Positions 1 to 9,786 of a stretch of 64,000 nucleotides of DNA are shown piece after piece. Source of the stretch: Pasteurella bettyae CCUG 2042 (GTDB lineage: Bacteria > Pseudomonadota > Gammaproteobacteria > Enterobacterales > Pasteurellaceae). The position numbers and the translations under genes are program-made. The notes below the pieces were generated by a model. The model saw only the letters and a list, made by a program, of their open reading frames with translations, was not told where the DNA came from and did no database searches. The first letter of the stretch is position 1, and each line of letters starts with the position of its first letter. The DNA is taken from positions 82,811 through 146,810 of the forward strand of contig NZ_AJSX01000004.1 in NCBI RefSeq assembly GCF_000262245.1. The letters are read 5' to 3'.

Positions 1-2
1 CA

Positions 3-1499
3 GGTGCCGAAGTTTATGGTCGACCAAAGCATATCTATAGTATTTGGCGGAAGATGCAAAAGAAACAATTGGACTTTAACGAACTCTATGATATTCGTGC
101 AGTGCGTATCATCGTTCCTAAATTACAAGATTGTTATACAGCATTAGGTATTGTTCATACCCATTTTAAACACTTACCAGAACAATTTGATGATTATGTT
201 GCTAATCCTAAACCTAATGGTTATCAATCTATTCATACAGTGGTACTTGGCGAAGGTGAAAAACCTATTGAAGTACAAATTCGTACTCAAAAAATGCATG
301 ATGATGCAGAATTAGGTGTTGCGGCTCACTGGAAATATAAAGAAGGGAATACAGGCTCTCTTTCTTCCTATGAAGAAAAAATTATTTGGTTACGTAAACT
401 TCTCGCATGGCAACATGATATTAGTGATGCGGGCGAAGTGGTTCCCGAACTTCGTACTCAAGTATTTGACGATCGTGTTTATGTTTTCACACCAAAAGGT
501 CAAGTGATTGATTTACCAACAGGTTCAACACCATTAGATTTTGCTTATGCTATTCATAGTGATGTAGGGCATTGTTGTATTGGTGCAAAAGTAGCTGGAC
601 GCATTGTTCCTTTTACTTATCAACTACAAATGGGTGATCAGATTGATATCATTACCCAAAAAAATCCGAATCCAAGCCGAGATTGGTTAAATCCTAATTT
701 AGGCTTTACCCATACGCAAAAAGCACGGTCTAAAATTCAAGCTTGGTTTAAAAAACTTGATCGTGAGAAAAATATTCCAGTTGGCAAAGAGCAATTAGAA
801 ACTGAACTTAGCCGTGTTGGACTAACATTAAAACAAATCGAGCCACTGGCTCTACCACGTTATAATCTAAAAAATATAGATGATCTATTTGCAGGCATTG
901 GTAGTGGCGATATTCGAATTAATCACTTAATCAATTTTTTGCAAGGGAAATTGAGTAAACCAACCGCTCAAGAAGTAGATGAAGAAGTCTTACGCCAAGT
1001 TACTCGAAGTGCAAATACTGCTACTAACACACAAAAAAATGAAACAAATAGCCATATCATTGTGGAGGGAGTCGGCAATTTAATGCATCATATTGCTCGC
1101 TGTTGCCAGCCAATTCCTGGTGATGAGATTGTAGGTTATATTACTGTGGGGCGAGGAATCTCTATTCATCGAGCCGATTGCGAACAACTTGCTGAGTTAA
1201 CATCAGTACATCCAGAACGAGTAGTTAAGTCAATCTGGGGAACCAATTATAACAATACAAAAGGCTTCAATATTAGTATCCGTGTGATTGCCAATGATAG
1301 AAATGGTCTATTACGTGATATTACAACTGTCTTAGCAAATGATAAGATTTCAGTCACAAATATTTCGACTCGTTTAGATAAAAAGAATCAACTGGCAACG
1401 ATGGATTTAGAAGTAGAACTTCATAATGTCGAGATATTAACTAAAATATTAGCTCGATTAACAAAATTAAATGATGTAATTGAAGCAAAACGTTTATAA
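3..1499 (+). CDS. relA: RelA (p)ppGpp synthetase, 5'-truncated by window edge
   Basis: Ribosome-associated GTP/GDP pyrophosphokinase that makes (p)ppGpp when uncharged tRNA occupies the A site. The frame is open from base 3, so the first ATG at 54 is an internal codon and the true start lies outside the window; about 498 of the ~740 residues usual for RelA are present. Seen in order: end of the synthetase domain (YVANPKPNGYQSIH, IQIRTQKMHDDAELG), TGS domain (FDDRVYVFTPKG), a helical region, the conserved cysteine/zinc-finger stretch (ARCCQPIPGDEIVGY, IHRADC) and a C-terminal ACT domain (VIANDRNGLLRDITTVL). Resembles RelA rather than SpoT along the whole alignment I can recall. dgkA follows 68 bp downstream in the same direction. 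Confidence 0.96.
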   Translation, partial: GAEVYGRPKHIYSIWRKMQKKQLDFNELYDIRAVRIIVPKLQDCYTALGIVHTHFKHLPEQFDDYVANPKPNGYQSIHTVVLGEGEKPIEVQIRTQKMHDDAELGVAAHWKYKEGNTGSLSSYEEKIIWLRKLLAWQHDISDAGEVVPELRTQVFDDRVYVFTPKGQVIDLPTGSTPLDFAYAIHSDVGHCCIGAKVAGRIVPFTYQLQMGDQIDIITQKNPNPSRDWLNPNLGFTHTQKARSKIQAWFKKLDREKNIPVGKEQLETELSRVGLTLKQIEPLALPRYNLKNIDDLFAGIGSGDIRINHLINFLQGKLSKPTAQEVDEEVLRQVTRSANTATNTQKNETNSHIIVEGVGNLMHHIARCCQPIPGDEIVGYITVGRGISIHRADCEQLAELTSVHPERVVKSIWGTNYNNTKGFNISIRVIANDRNGLLRDITTVLANDKISVTNISTRLDKKNQLATMDLEVELHNVEILTKILARLTKLNDVIEAKRL

Positions 1500-1567
1500 T
1501 AACCACCTTTCAAAATAGGTGCTAAAGTGCGGTCTATTTTTCGTACTTTTTATCTGGATTATCATCA

Positions 1568-1924
1568 ATGGAAAAAACAACAGGACTTACACATTTTATT
1601 AAATCAGCAGGCTATTCTATTCAAGGATTAAAAAGTGCAATTAAACATGAAGTTGCATTTAGACATGAATTATCAGCTGGCATTATTCTAATTCCATTAG
1701 CATTTTATTTAGCTAATGATAAATTTGAATTAGCTTTGATGATAGGCTCTTATCTTATTGTACTGATTACAGAACTGTTAAATAGTGCTTTAGAGTCCGT
1801 GGTAGATAGAATTGGTACAGAACGACATGAGCTATCTGGTAGAGCCAAAGATCAAGGCTCTGCAGCAGTATTTGTGGCGATTGGTAATGCGCTAATTATT
1901 TGGTTAATTCTGCTGTGCTTTTAG
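1568..1924 (+). CDS. dgkA: diacylglycerol kinase
   Basis: Small integral inner-membrane kinase that phosphorylates diacylglycerol to phosphatidic acid, recycling lipid released by membrane-derived sugar and phosphoethanolamine transfer. At 118 aa it has the normal family length. Three hydrophobic segments are visible, and the family signature NSALESVVDRIGTERHELSG with the catalytic glutamate lies around residues 68-88, followed by the conserved AKDQGSAAV. It sits just after relA and its 3' end overlaps the convergent O-antigen-ligase-like gene by 29 bp, so the two transcripts meet tail to tail. Confidence 0.95.
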   Translation: MEKTTGLTHFIKSAGYSIQGLKSAIKHEVAFRHELSAGIILIPLAFYLANDKFELALMIGSYLIVLITELLNSALESVVDRIGTERHELSGRAKDQGSAAVFVAIGNALIIWLILLCF

Positions 1925-3155
1925 CTTTTATTGATAAAATCACGGCATAAAACAGAACCACAAGAAAAAAGTAAAATATATTGCCTGAGTTATGGGAAAA
2001 GAAACCTTGGCTTAGGCAATAAAACATCACTGAACCGACATGAACCAATCCTAAAATTGCCACAAAACGCACATCTAATTCTTTATCTTTCAAAGATTTC
2101 CAGAAAAAACGAATAGGCACAAAAAATATACCTAATAATGCTAACAAGCCAAGTATTCCACGTTTTGAAGTATCATCTAAATATTGATTATGAGCATGAT
2201 TAAACTGTGATGCATACTTACTGATTAAACCTTGTTCATAATGTTTCTTACGCTCTTCCGTCACATTCTGAATGCCCCAACCCAATATAGGTTTTTCTTT
2301 AATCATAATAATAGTGCTTTTCCACATTTCAAAACGAGCGCCAACTGAAGTTGAATCTGCACCTTTTTTATTATCAAGGTATCCAGAGATATCACTCTGA
2401 GCTTGGTTTAAGCGTGTTATAATTTTTGTATTTGGAATTGATACCGCAGCGACAATTGTAATCAACAATGTCGCAATAATTGAAATGGAAAAAGTTTTCG
2501 ATAAATTTTTACGATATGCCCAAAAAATAAAACATACAATAAAAGGAATACCAATCCAGCCACCACGAGCGGAAGATAAAATACTACCAATCACACCACA
2601 TGAGCTTGCTACTAAACAAAATAACACAAGTTTATAGTTCCCCTTAATAAAATAATAAATAGCGCATACTAAAGAAAACATACCTAAAGACATGGAAATA
2701 TCACCGCCCTGAATATGCATGAGGCGAGTTGAAAATGCCATACCTGCATGCAAATAAAAACGGTCAAATATTGCAACAGCACAAGCAATACAAGCACCAA
2801 TAGGAATAAAAGTAATTAGTGTCGATAATTTTATAGGAAATTGACGAAATAAAAGTAATAACGTCAACAAACAAAGAATTTTGGTTGGATCATCAAGCTC
2901 TCTTAATTTACCTTGATGAATAATAAAGGATAGAACAAATAAACTAACATAAATGGCATAGCTATAAATAAGCTGCTTTTCATCTTGAGAAATATTCCAA
3001 TTTTTTTTATGAATAAATTGATAAATAAAATAAATGATGCCAATCAATGAAAGTAAGATTGGTGAAATACTATATCCACTTTTTACGACTAAGCAGATAA
3101 TAAAGAAGAACCCGACTAATCCATTAATTAAATTCACTTTATTAATTTTCAACAT
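1896..3155 (-). CDS. O-antigen ligase family membrane protein (WaaL-like)
   Basis: Polytopic inner-membrane protein of about 419 aa, with many hydrophobic segments and the hallmarks of the Wzy_C/O-antigen ligase superfamily: RGGWIGIPF near the middle, the ILGWG motif and FNHAHNQYLDDTSKRG, which contains the histidine-rich large periplasmic loop seen in WaaL proteins. In Pasteurellaceae such proteins transfer glycan to lipid A-core or polymerise surface sugars; which one applies here is inference. I chose the ATG at 3155 (MLKINKV) because AAGG lies just upstream; an upstream in-frame start at 3194 would add 13 residues. The gene stands alone, without other LPS genes next to it. Confidence 0.8.
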   Translation of the reverse strand: MLKINKVNLINGLVGFFFIICLVVKSGYSISPILLSLIGIIYFIYQFIHKKNWNISQDEKQLIYSYAIYVSLFVLSFIIHQGKLRELDDPTKILCLLTLLLLFRQFPIKLSTLITFIPIGACIACAVAIFDRFYLHAGMAFSTRLMHIQGGDISMSLGMFSLVCAIYYFIKGNYKLVLFCLVASSCGVIGSILSSARGGWIGIPFIVCFIFWAYRKNLSKTFSISIIATLLITIVAAVSIPNTKIITRLNQAQSDISGYLDNKKGADSTSVGARFEMWKSTIIMIKEKPILGWGIQNVTEERKKHYEQGLISKYASQFNHAHNQYLDDTSKRGILGLLALLGIFFVPIRFFWKSLKDKELDVRFVAILGLVHVGSVMFYCLSQGFFSHNSGNIFYFFLVVLFYAVILSIKAKSTAELTK

Positions 3156-3183
3156 AACCTTACTCTTTAAAATTTTTATAATA

Positions 3184-3217
3184 AAAGACCGCACTTTTAA
3201 TAAAGTGCGATCTTATT
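3184..3217. terminator. inverted uptake-signal hairpin downstream of fba
   Basis: AAGACCGCACTT and AAGTGCGATCTT form a near-perfect 12-bp stem with a five-base loop, one arm being a full uptake signal and the other a one-base variant. It lies between the fba stop codon and the start of the O-antigen-ligase-like gene, where an fba terminator is expected. A T-rich tract follows on the minus strand. Confidence 0.6.
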
Positions 3218-3237
3218 TTAACTGATTTTATCACCAA

Positions 3238-4317
3238 TTATAATACATCAACACAGTTTAAATCTTGGAAAGATTGTTCTAAACGTTTAGACATCGATTC
3301 TTCCATTTTACGCAACCAAACACGTGGGTCATAGTATTTTTTATTCGGTGCATCAGGGCCTTCAGGGTTACCTAATTGACCTTGTAAGTATGCTTCATTT
3401 GCTTTGTAGAATTGAAGGATACCATTCCAAGATGCCCATTGAGTATCAGTATCAATATTCATTTTAATTGCACCATAGCTAATTGCTTCACGGATCTCTT
3501 CACGACTTGAACCTGAACCGCCATGGAATACAAAATCAATTGATTTAGCTGGTAAGTTACGTTCTTTAGAAACAAATTCTTGTGAATCACCTAAAATAGA
3601 TGGTTTTAATTTTACATTACCAGGTTTATAAACACCATGTACATTACCAAATGCCGCAGCTACTGTAAAACGAGGGCTGACTGGATGTAATTGATCATAA
3701 ACATATAGTACATCTGCAGGCTGGGTATATAAACGAGACTCATCAACACCAGAATTATCTACGCCATCCTCTTCACCACCAGTAATACCGATTTCAATTT
3801 CAAGTGTCATTCCCATTTTGTCCATACGTTCTAAGTATTTACGACAAATTGCCATATTTTCAGCCATTGGCTCTTCTGAAAGGTCTAACATATGAGAAGA
3901 AAATAACGGTTTACCAGTTTCTGCAAAGAACTTTTCACCCGCATCTAATAACCCATCAACCCATGGAAGTAATTTTTTAGCACAATGGTCAGTGTGAAGA
4001 ATCACTGGTACACCATACTCAGCAGCTACAGTATGAACATGTTTAGCGGCAGCAATAGCACCTAAAACATCAGGACGAACTCCAGTTGCAGGTTTAATGC
4101 CTTTTCCTGCATAGAACGCCGCACCACCGTTAGAAAATTGAATAATCACTGGAGCTTTCACTCGAGCTGCTGTTTCTAAGACAGCATTGACTGAATCAGA
4201 ACCGACACAGTTTACTGCTGGGATTGCGAAATTATGTTCTTTTGCATATGCAAATACTTTTTGTACGTCATCACCAGTTAATACACCTGGTTTTACGATG
4301 TCTAATAATTTAGCCAT
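3238..4317 (-). CDS. fba: class II fructose-bisphosphate aldolase
   Basis: Cytosolic zinc-dependent aldolase that interconverts fructose-1,6-bisphosphate with dihydroxyacetone phosphate and glyceraldehyde-3-phosphate. The 359-aa length equals that of the E. coli class IIa enzyme FbaA. Visible motifs: HTDHCAKK near residue 110 (zinc ligands and catalytic aspartate), EIEIGITGGEEDGVDN, FHGGSGSS (phosphate binding) and NIDTDTQWA. It is downstream of pgk on the same strand with a 77-bp gap, an arrangement standard for gammaproteobacteria, so the two are probably cotranscribed with a processing or attenuation hairpin between them. Confidence 0.97.
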   Translation of the reverse strand: MAKLLDIVKPGVLTGDDVQKVFAYAKEHNFAIPAVNCVGSDSVNAVLETAARVKAPVIIQFSNGGAAFYAGKGIKPATGVRPDVLGAIAAAKHVHTVAAEYGVPVILHTDHCAKKLLPWVDGLLDAGEKFFAETGKPLFSSHMLDLSEEPMAENMAICRKYLERMDKMGMTLEIEIGITGGEEDGVDNSGVDESRLYTQPADVLYVYDQLHPVSPRFTVAAAFGNVHGVYKPGNVKLKPSILGDSQEFVSKERNLPAKSIDFVFHGGSGSSREEIREAISYGAIKMNIDTDTQWASWNGILQFYKANEAYLQGQLGNPEGPDAPNKKYYDPRVWLRKMEESMSKRLEQSFQDLNCVDVL

Positions 4318-4353
4318 GTTTGCTTTTTCCTCGTTGAGTTAAACCTTTTTCAT

Positions 4354-4378
4354 AGGTGCAAAAAACAGCTTTGCACCT
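4354..4378 (-). terminator. hairpin in the pgk-fba spacer
   Basis: AGGTGCAAA and TTTGCACCT form a perfect 9-bp stem with a seven-base loop. There is no strong T-run after it on the minus strand, so it looks more like an attenuator or an mRNA-processing/stability hairpin than a full terminator. Confidence 0.45.
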
Positions 4379-4394
4379 TGGATTTTAGTCACTA

Positions 4395-5561
4395 TTATTT
4401 AGCACGTTTTTCTAAGATTTCAACAGCAGGTAAAACTTTACCTTCCACAAATTCTAAGAAAGCACCACCGCCCGTTGAAATATAAGAAATTTTATCTTTG
4501 ATACCAAACAAATCAATTGCCGCTAAAGTATCGCCACCACCAGCAATAGAGAATGCACCATTTGCCGTAGCTTCTGCGATAGCATTAGAAATAACTTCTG
4601 TCCCTTTGCGGAAATTAGGGAATTCAAATACGCCTACAGGACCATTCCAAAGAATAGTTTTTGATTGACGAATAATATCAGCTAATTGTTCTGCTGTTTT
4701 ATCACCAATATCAAAGATTGATTCATCTGCTTGTACTGCAGTTACTGCTTTCTCTGTCGCTAATGCTGTATCAGAAAATTCTGTTCCTACACGCACATCT
4801 ACAGGAACTGGAATATTTGTTGCAGCGGCTAAACGTTTTGCTTCTGGGATTAAATCTTCTTCATATAAAGATTTACCGACAGGGTGACCCTCAGCAGCAA
4901 TAAAGGTATTAGCAATACCACCACCAACAATAATTTGATCAGCAATTTTAGAAAGAGAATCTAAAACTGTTAATTTAGTCGAAACTTTTGAACCGCCAAC
5001 AATGGCTAACATTGGGCGTTTTGGTTCTTTTAATGCTTTACCTAAAGCATCTAATTCAGCTGCTAATAATGGACCAGCACAAGCTACTGGAGCATACTCT
5101 GCCACACCATAAGTTGAAGCTTGTGCACGGTGAGCTGTGCCGAATGCATCCATCACAAATATATCACAAAGTGCGGCATATTTTTTACCCAATTCTGGAT
5201 CATTTTTCTTTTCACCTTTGTTAATACGTACGTTTTCCAATACAACTACTTCGCCGTCATTAACTTCTACACCATTCAAATAATCTTGAACTAAACGTGC
5301 TTTAAAACCTGCTTCATTCAAATAATCAACTACAGGTTGTAATGAATCTTCTTGAGTAAACTCACCTTCAGTTGGACGACCGAGGTGTGAAGTTACCATG
5401 ACTTTAGCACCTTTCTGCAATGCCAATTTTAATGTTGGAATTGTAGCTTGAATACGTGCATCTGAAGTTACTTTGCCGTCTTTTACGGGAACATTTAAAT
5501 CTGCACGAATAAATAGGCGTTTGCCTGCTAAATCAAGATCGGTCATTTTAATTACTGACAT
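4395..5561 (-). CDS. pgk: phosphoglycerate kinase
   Basis: Cytosolic glycolytic kinase that transfers phosphate from 1,3-bisphosphoglycerate to ADP. 388 aa, the bacterial norm. N-terminal substrate-binding signatures are visible ([18 protein letters not shown]), the hinge follows, and the nucleotide-binding C-terminal lobe has [11 protein letters not shown], the WNGPVGVFE loop and the GGGDT glycine motif near the end. First gene of the pgk-fba pair; the upstream 155-bp spacer to the RNase gene should hold its promoter. No anomaly seen. Confidence 0.97.
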   Translation of the reverse strand: MSVIKMTDLDLAGKRLFIRADLNVPVKDGKVTSDARIQATIPTLKLALQKGAKVMVTSHLGRPTEGEFTQEDSLQPVVDYLNEAGFKARLVQDYLNGVEVNDGEVVVLENVRINKGEKKNDPELGKKYAALCDIFVMDAFGTAHRAQASTYGVAEYAPVACAGPLLAAELDALGKALKEPKRPMLAIVGGSKVSTKLTVLDSLSKIADQIIVGGGIANTFIAAEGHPVGKSLYEEDLIPEAKRLAAATNIPVPVDVRVGTEFSDTALATEKAVTAVQADESIFDIGDKTAEQLADIIRQSKTILWNGPVGVFEFPNFRKGTEVISNAIAEATANGAFSIAGGGDTLAAIDLFGIKDKISYISTGGGAFLEFVEGKVLPAVEILEKRAK

Positions 5562-5716
5562 AATTTATCCTCTTTTGGGTTAAAATTTAATTTTTATAGA
5601 CCGCAATATTATACCTACTATTGGCTATATTGTAATAGGTCTAGATCAATTTATTCCTATTAAATGACGACAATATTTCATCTACTATAGTCAGTTTATT
5701 CTGAAAAAAATTCATT

Positions 5717-6469
5717 TTATTTAGGGCAATCTATTACCTGCCATTGCAAACTGTAACAAATATAAATTTCATTACGACTTGCCCCTAAATATGCACCATT
5801 TAAATGAGGGTTATTTTTTCTGAGCCAGCTAAATAATTCTTTTCCTTTTAACGCTTTATTCGGCAAGTTTAATGCTTGATATAATTCTTGCTGTTTAGCA
5901 AAATATTGTTGAGCCTCTTTAAAAGCGCAAGCACCGTGTTTTTCCCATTCACCTTGTAACAAATTTGGGCTAGGGCTTTCATTCATATATTTGGCAATCA
6001 CATTTTCATCAACGGGCGGTAAATCTCCCTGGCAAAAACGAGGATGGCCCGCAGCACTTCTTGCTGTTGCACTTTGTGTCCATAAACCATGAATTACCCA
6101 GCCATATTGCTTTTTCATACCACACTGATACTCTGCAGAGGGCGGTAGGTTTTTTCCATATTTATCATATTGGGAATCACAGAATGCAGGTGACCACGAA
6201 AGTGCTAACATGTAATAATCAACTGTTGCTTTAGTATTGGGACCAATTTTATCCTCAAGCATCACATAATCATAGTTAGTATTAATTTTCAGCGAAGAAG
6301 ATTCATTTGGATTAGACTGTGTTTGAGAACGTTGTGATTGAGAAACTGCGGTAGTATTTTGAGAAATTTTTTCCGATTCTGATTTATGTTTATCAAAACA
6401 ACTAGACAATAATAATGTCATTGAAAGTGTAGCCAAAAGTGCTTTAATGAAATAATTTTTTTGCTGCAT
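5717..6469 (-). CDS. RNase T2 family ribonuclease with lipoprotein signal
   Basis: Secreted RNA-degrading enzyme of the RNase I/T2 family, about 250 aa. Both catalytic segments are present: LSWSPAFC then IHGLWTQ (CAS I) and GEWEKHGAC (CAS II), each with its histidine; six or more cysteines could form disulfides. The start at 6469 (MQQKNYF) is preferred over 6517 because AAGG lies five bases upstream. The N-terminus is a lipobox (TLLLSSC, Cys24) followed by a roughly 45-residue Ser/Gln-rich linker, so this version is predicted to be a lipid-anchored periplasmic enzyme, unlike soluble E. coli RNase I. Lies between pgk and the divergent yfhL. Confidence 0.88.
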   Translation of the reverse strand: MQQKNYFIKALLATLSMTLLLSSCFDKHKSESEKISQNTTAVSQSQRSQTQSNPNESSSLKINTNYDYVMLEDKIGPNTKATVDYYMLALSWSPAFCDSQYDKYGKNLPPSAEYQCGMKKQYGWVIHGLWTQSATARSAAGHPRFCQGDLPPVDENVIAKYMNESPSPNLLQGEWEKHGACAFKEAQQYFAKQQELYQALNLPNKALKGKELFSWLRKNNPHLNGAYLGASRNEIYICYSLQWQVIDCPK

Positions 6470-6536
6470 ACTAACCTTTAAATAGAAATAAATATTTGCC
6501 TTTCTAAGGGCAATCATTATAATTTGCCGTTCTTAA

Positions 6537-6818
<282 letters not shown>

Positions 6819-6821
6819 CTT

Positions 6822-6843
6822 ATTCCCTACTAACGCAGGGAAC
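6822..6843. terminator. short hairpin between yfhL and the convergent SpoU gene
   Basis: TTCCCT and AGGGAA pair across an eight-base loop in the 29-bp gap between two convergent stop codons; T-rich sequence follows on the plus strand. A modest bidirectional terminator is likely. Confidence 0.45.
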
Positions 6844-6847
6844 ATTA

Positions 6848-8017
6848 TTATTTTACCCATTCTGCTAATAACACACCTGCTACTACCGCAACATTTAAAC
6901 CTGTTCTTAATGGATTCGCAAAAGATAAATTAATCACTTCATCATTCTGCTGTGCTAAAGCGGAAGTATCTGATTCACTTAAAACAAACACCACTTTTTT
7001 AGCTAACGCTAATTTATGCACACCTTTAGCTTGTTTATTTGTGGTCGTATGAATAATCTGATAACCTGCTTTACGTAATTGATTTAAAGCATTATCTAAA
7101 TAATCAGTTTGCAAAGTATGAATATATTCCATTCCACCTTCCGCTACACGCATTGCAGCCGCAGAATTAAGCATCTCCACATCGTCAATAATTACACCTT
7201 TTACACCATAAAATGCACAAGTACGCACAATACCACCAACATTTTGTGGATTGCGAATATTGTCTAACATCACTAATGCATCTTTTTCGCGAGGAATATC
7301 TAAATAACCTGATAAAGTAAATGGACGCACTTTTTTCACTAACATGCAAATTCCACCATGATGTTCAGTACCACTGACTAATTCAAGCTCTTCACGATCC
7401 ACGACATGATAGACTTTTTTATTTGTCGCCAAATAACTAAACATATCTCCTACTTTATGTGCCATCTCAACCGTTGCCCATACTCGAACAATACTTTCAG
7501 GACGTTCCGCAAATAAAGCTAAACAAGCACCTTCACCATAGACTTTCATTTCTTCAGAACGATTCTTTTTAATTTTTTCAGGTGCACGAGGTGACAATGG
7601 ACCTGTTTTTTTCACAGGAACCACATTAGTCATACTCGAACTTTTTACCATGACTTTAACATTTCCTGCACCACTTGCCTTTTCCATTGTGGTCTCGGTC
7701 ACACGTGGTTGTAAAAACGGTGAACGGGGATTTCTACGTTCATTCTCACGAGCATTGCGAGGACTAAAAGTGCGGTCATTTTTTGAAAAATTTTGACGTT
7801 CTTGTCCACCATCACCTTCAAACTTACCCTTTCTCTCTTTAAAGCTACCACCTGAACGATGATTATCATCTCGTTCAAAACGTGACGCATTATGTCCAAA
7901 CTGCGGTCTATTTTGACTAGGTTTCTCATTACGATTATCTACAGAACATTCACTAAAACGTTTTTGGTGAGAGGATTGCTGAAATTTAGTTTTTTGGAAA
8001 GATGATTTATCATTCAT
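6848..8017 (-). CDS. SpoU/TrmH family RNA 2'-O-methyltransferase with long charged N-terminus
   Basis: SPOUT-class SAM-dependent RNA methyltransferase related to E. coli YfiF. The C-terminal half holds a SpoU substrate-binding domain (EMKVYGEGACLALFAERPE onward) and the knotted catalytic domain with NPQNVGGIVRTCAFYGV and ANPLRTGLNVAVVAGVLLAEW. The motif II region reads VFVLSES rather than the usual G-E-G, as in other YfiF-like members. The first ~135 residues are Arg/Asn/Ser/Lys-rich and look disordered; this is likely an RNA-binding tail. Start taken at 8017 (MNDKSSF). The RNA target is not inferable. An uptake signal sits inside the coding tail (7768-7776). Confidence 0.85.
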   Translation of the reverse strand: MNDKSSFQKTKFQQSSHQKRFSECSVDNRNEKPSQNRPQFGHNASRFERDDNHRSGGSFKERKGKFEGDGGQERQNFSKNDRTFSPRNARENERRNPRSPFLQPRVTETTMEKASGAGNVKVMVKSSSMTNVVPVKKTGPLSPRAPEKIKKNRSEEMKVYGEGACLALFAERPESIVRVWATVEMAHKVGDMFSYLATNKKVYHVVDREELELVSGTEHHGGICMLVKKVRPFTLSGYLDIPREKDALVMLDNIRNPQNVGGIVRTCAFYGVKGVIIDDVEMLNSAAAMRVAEGGMEYIHTLQTDYLDNALNQLRKAGYQIIHTTTNKQAKGVHKLALAKKVVFVLSESDTSALAQQNDEVINLSFANPLRTGLNVAVVAGVLLAEWVK

Positions 8018-8179
8018 ATAAGAATCGCCATTTATCAAGAATTGGATTAAAAGTAAACACTTCTAATAAAAATTTTAAGCATTATAGCGAAAAAAAACCT
8101 TTTTTGTATCAATTTAGGTCGTAAATATTGTAAACTACTAAATCGCAATAACGCATAACAGCGTAGAAGAAGAAATATT

Positions 8180-9541
8180 ATGTTAGTGAATAAGATTAAA
8201 CGAGCAAAACAACATCTGGAAAATTTGCCTTATCTAGTGCAATCAGCTTCAGATTTTGAAATTATTCATAGCCCAGCTCAATTTAAACAAACAATTATCG
8301 AATTAATTCGTACGGCTAAAACACGTATTTATATTACTGCACTTTATTGGCAGTTAGATGAAGCAGGTCAAGAAGTTTTGGATGAGCTATATTTAGCTAA
8401 ACAAAAAAATCCACAACTTGATATTAAAGTTTTAGTGGACTGGCATCGTGCACAACGAAATCTATTAGGTGCAGAGAAAAGTGCAACGAATGCAGATTGG
8501 TATTGTGAACAACGTGAGAAATACCAAGCTGATTCTATCTTCTTTGGTGTGCCTATCAATACTAGAGAAGTCTTTGGCGTATTACACATTAAAGGCTTTG
8601 TATTTGATGATACGGTACTTTATAGCGGTGCCAGCATTAACAACGTCTATTTACATCATCAAGATAAATATCGTTATGACCGTTATCAAAAAATTACTAA
8701 TGCTAGCCTTGCCGATACTTTAGTAAATTTTGTAACCCAATATCTACTTGATCCAACCGCAGTATATAGCTTAGATAATAGACAGCGTCCGACAACGAAA
8801 GAGATTCGTGCACATATTAAAGCATTCCGCAAAAATCTTGCCAGTGAAGGGCATTATCAAGTCAAAAATGCGGTTGCCTTTACCAATGAACAATTAACAA
8901 TTTCGCCATTATTTGGTTTAGGTACACATGAAAACCTGCTTAATAAAATTATTGCTGATTTATTTATGTTGGTAAAAGAGAAATTGGTGATTTGCACACC
9001 ATATTTTAACTTTCCTCGTACCTTACAAGGGAAAATTAGCCATTTATTAAAAGAAGGTAAAAAAGTAGAAATTATCGTTGGCGATAAAGTGGCGAACGAT
9101 TTCTATATTCCACCAGCCGAACCATTTAAAATAGCAGGAGCACTTCCATATTTATATGAGAAAAATCTACGTGCTTTTAGTAAAAAGTTTGCGGCACAAA
9201 TTGACTCTGGCAATTTAGTCATTCGCACTTGGAAAGATGGTGATAATACCTATCACTTGAAAGGAATGTGGATTGATGATGATTATCTTCTTCTCACAGG
9301 CAATAATTTAAATCCTCGTGCATGGCGTTTAGATGCTGAAAATGGCTTATTAATTCATGATCCAAAACAACAATTAAAAGCTCAAACACAGCAAGAATTA
9401 GAACATATCCGCCAACATACTCAAGTTTTACGTAGCTATACTGAGTTAGAAGAAATGGAACAATATCCAGAACCTGCTCAACGTTTACTAAAACGTTTTC
9501 AACGTGTAAAAGCGGATAAACTAGTAAAAATGATTCTCTAA
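8180..9541 (+). CDS. pssA: CDP-diacylglycerol--serine O-phosphatidyltransferase
   Basis: Phospholipase-D superfamily phosphatidylserine synthase, the committed step to phosphatidylethanolamine; peripheral on the inner membrane. 453 aa, the expected length for the gammaproteobacterial type I enzyme. Both HKD motifs are visible: HIKGFVFDD around residue 138 and HLKGMWIDDD around residue 357, each followed by the S/N-containing GASINN and GNNLNPR segments. Divergent from the SpoU gene, with a 162-bp shared promoter region, and terminated by an inverted uptake-signal hairpin. Confidence 0.95.
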   Translation: MLVNKIKRAKQHLENLPYLVQSASDFEIIHSPAQFKQTIIELIRTAKTRIYITALYWQLDEAGQEVLDELYLAKQKNPQLDIKVLVDWHRAQRNLLGAEKSATNADWYCEQREKYQADSIFFGVPINTREVFGVLHIKGFVFDDTVLYSGASINNVYLHHQDKYRYDRYQKITNASLADTLVNFVTQYLLDPTAVYSLDNRQRPTTKEIRAHIKAFRKNLASEGHYQVKNAVAFTNEQLTISPLFGLGTHENLLNKIIADLFMLVKEKLVICTPYFNFPRTLQGKISHLLKEGKKVEIIVGDKVANDFYIPPAEPFKIAGALPYLYEKNLRAFSKKFAAQIDSGNLVIRTWKDGDNTYHLKGMWIDDDYLLLTGNNLNPRAWRLDAENGLLIHDPKQQLKAQTQQELEHIRQHTQVLRSYTELEEMEQYPEPAQRLLKRFQRVKADKLVKMIL

Positions 9542-9555
9542 TTTATCCATTATAA

Positions 9556-9588
9556 AAAAGTGCGGTTGTTTTACCGCACTTTTTATTT
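9556..9588. terminator. inverted uptake-signal terminator after pssA
   Basis: AAAAAGTGCGGT and ACCGCACTTTTT form a perfect stem with a short loop directly after the pssA stop, followed by a T-run. This is an intrinsic terminator built from two complete uptake signals (9558-9566 and 9573-9581). Confidence 0.85.
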
Positions 9589-9786
9589 CCCACTCATCAA
9601 TAGCCTGACTCCTACAAAAATTTTTGCCATATATTAATACATAAAAATCCTTAAAATTAACCGCACTTTGAGCTATCTTAACAGCGAATTGAAAATTGCT
9701 GTATTTTTATACGCAAAATTTTACATAAATGTTACAATGGCAAAAACCCCTTATCTTAACTTGCCAACTACTTTTAGGAATCTAAT

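Noticed and set aside
54..1499. 481-aa protein starting at the ATG at 54
   Set aside because: The frame is open from base 3 and the sequence before the ATG (GAEVYGRPKHIYSIW) is RelA; the ATG is internal.
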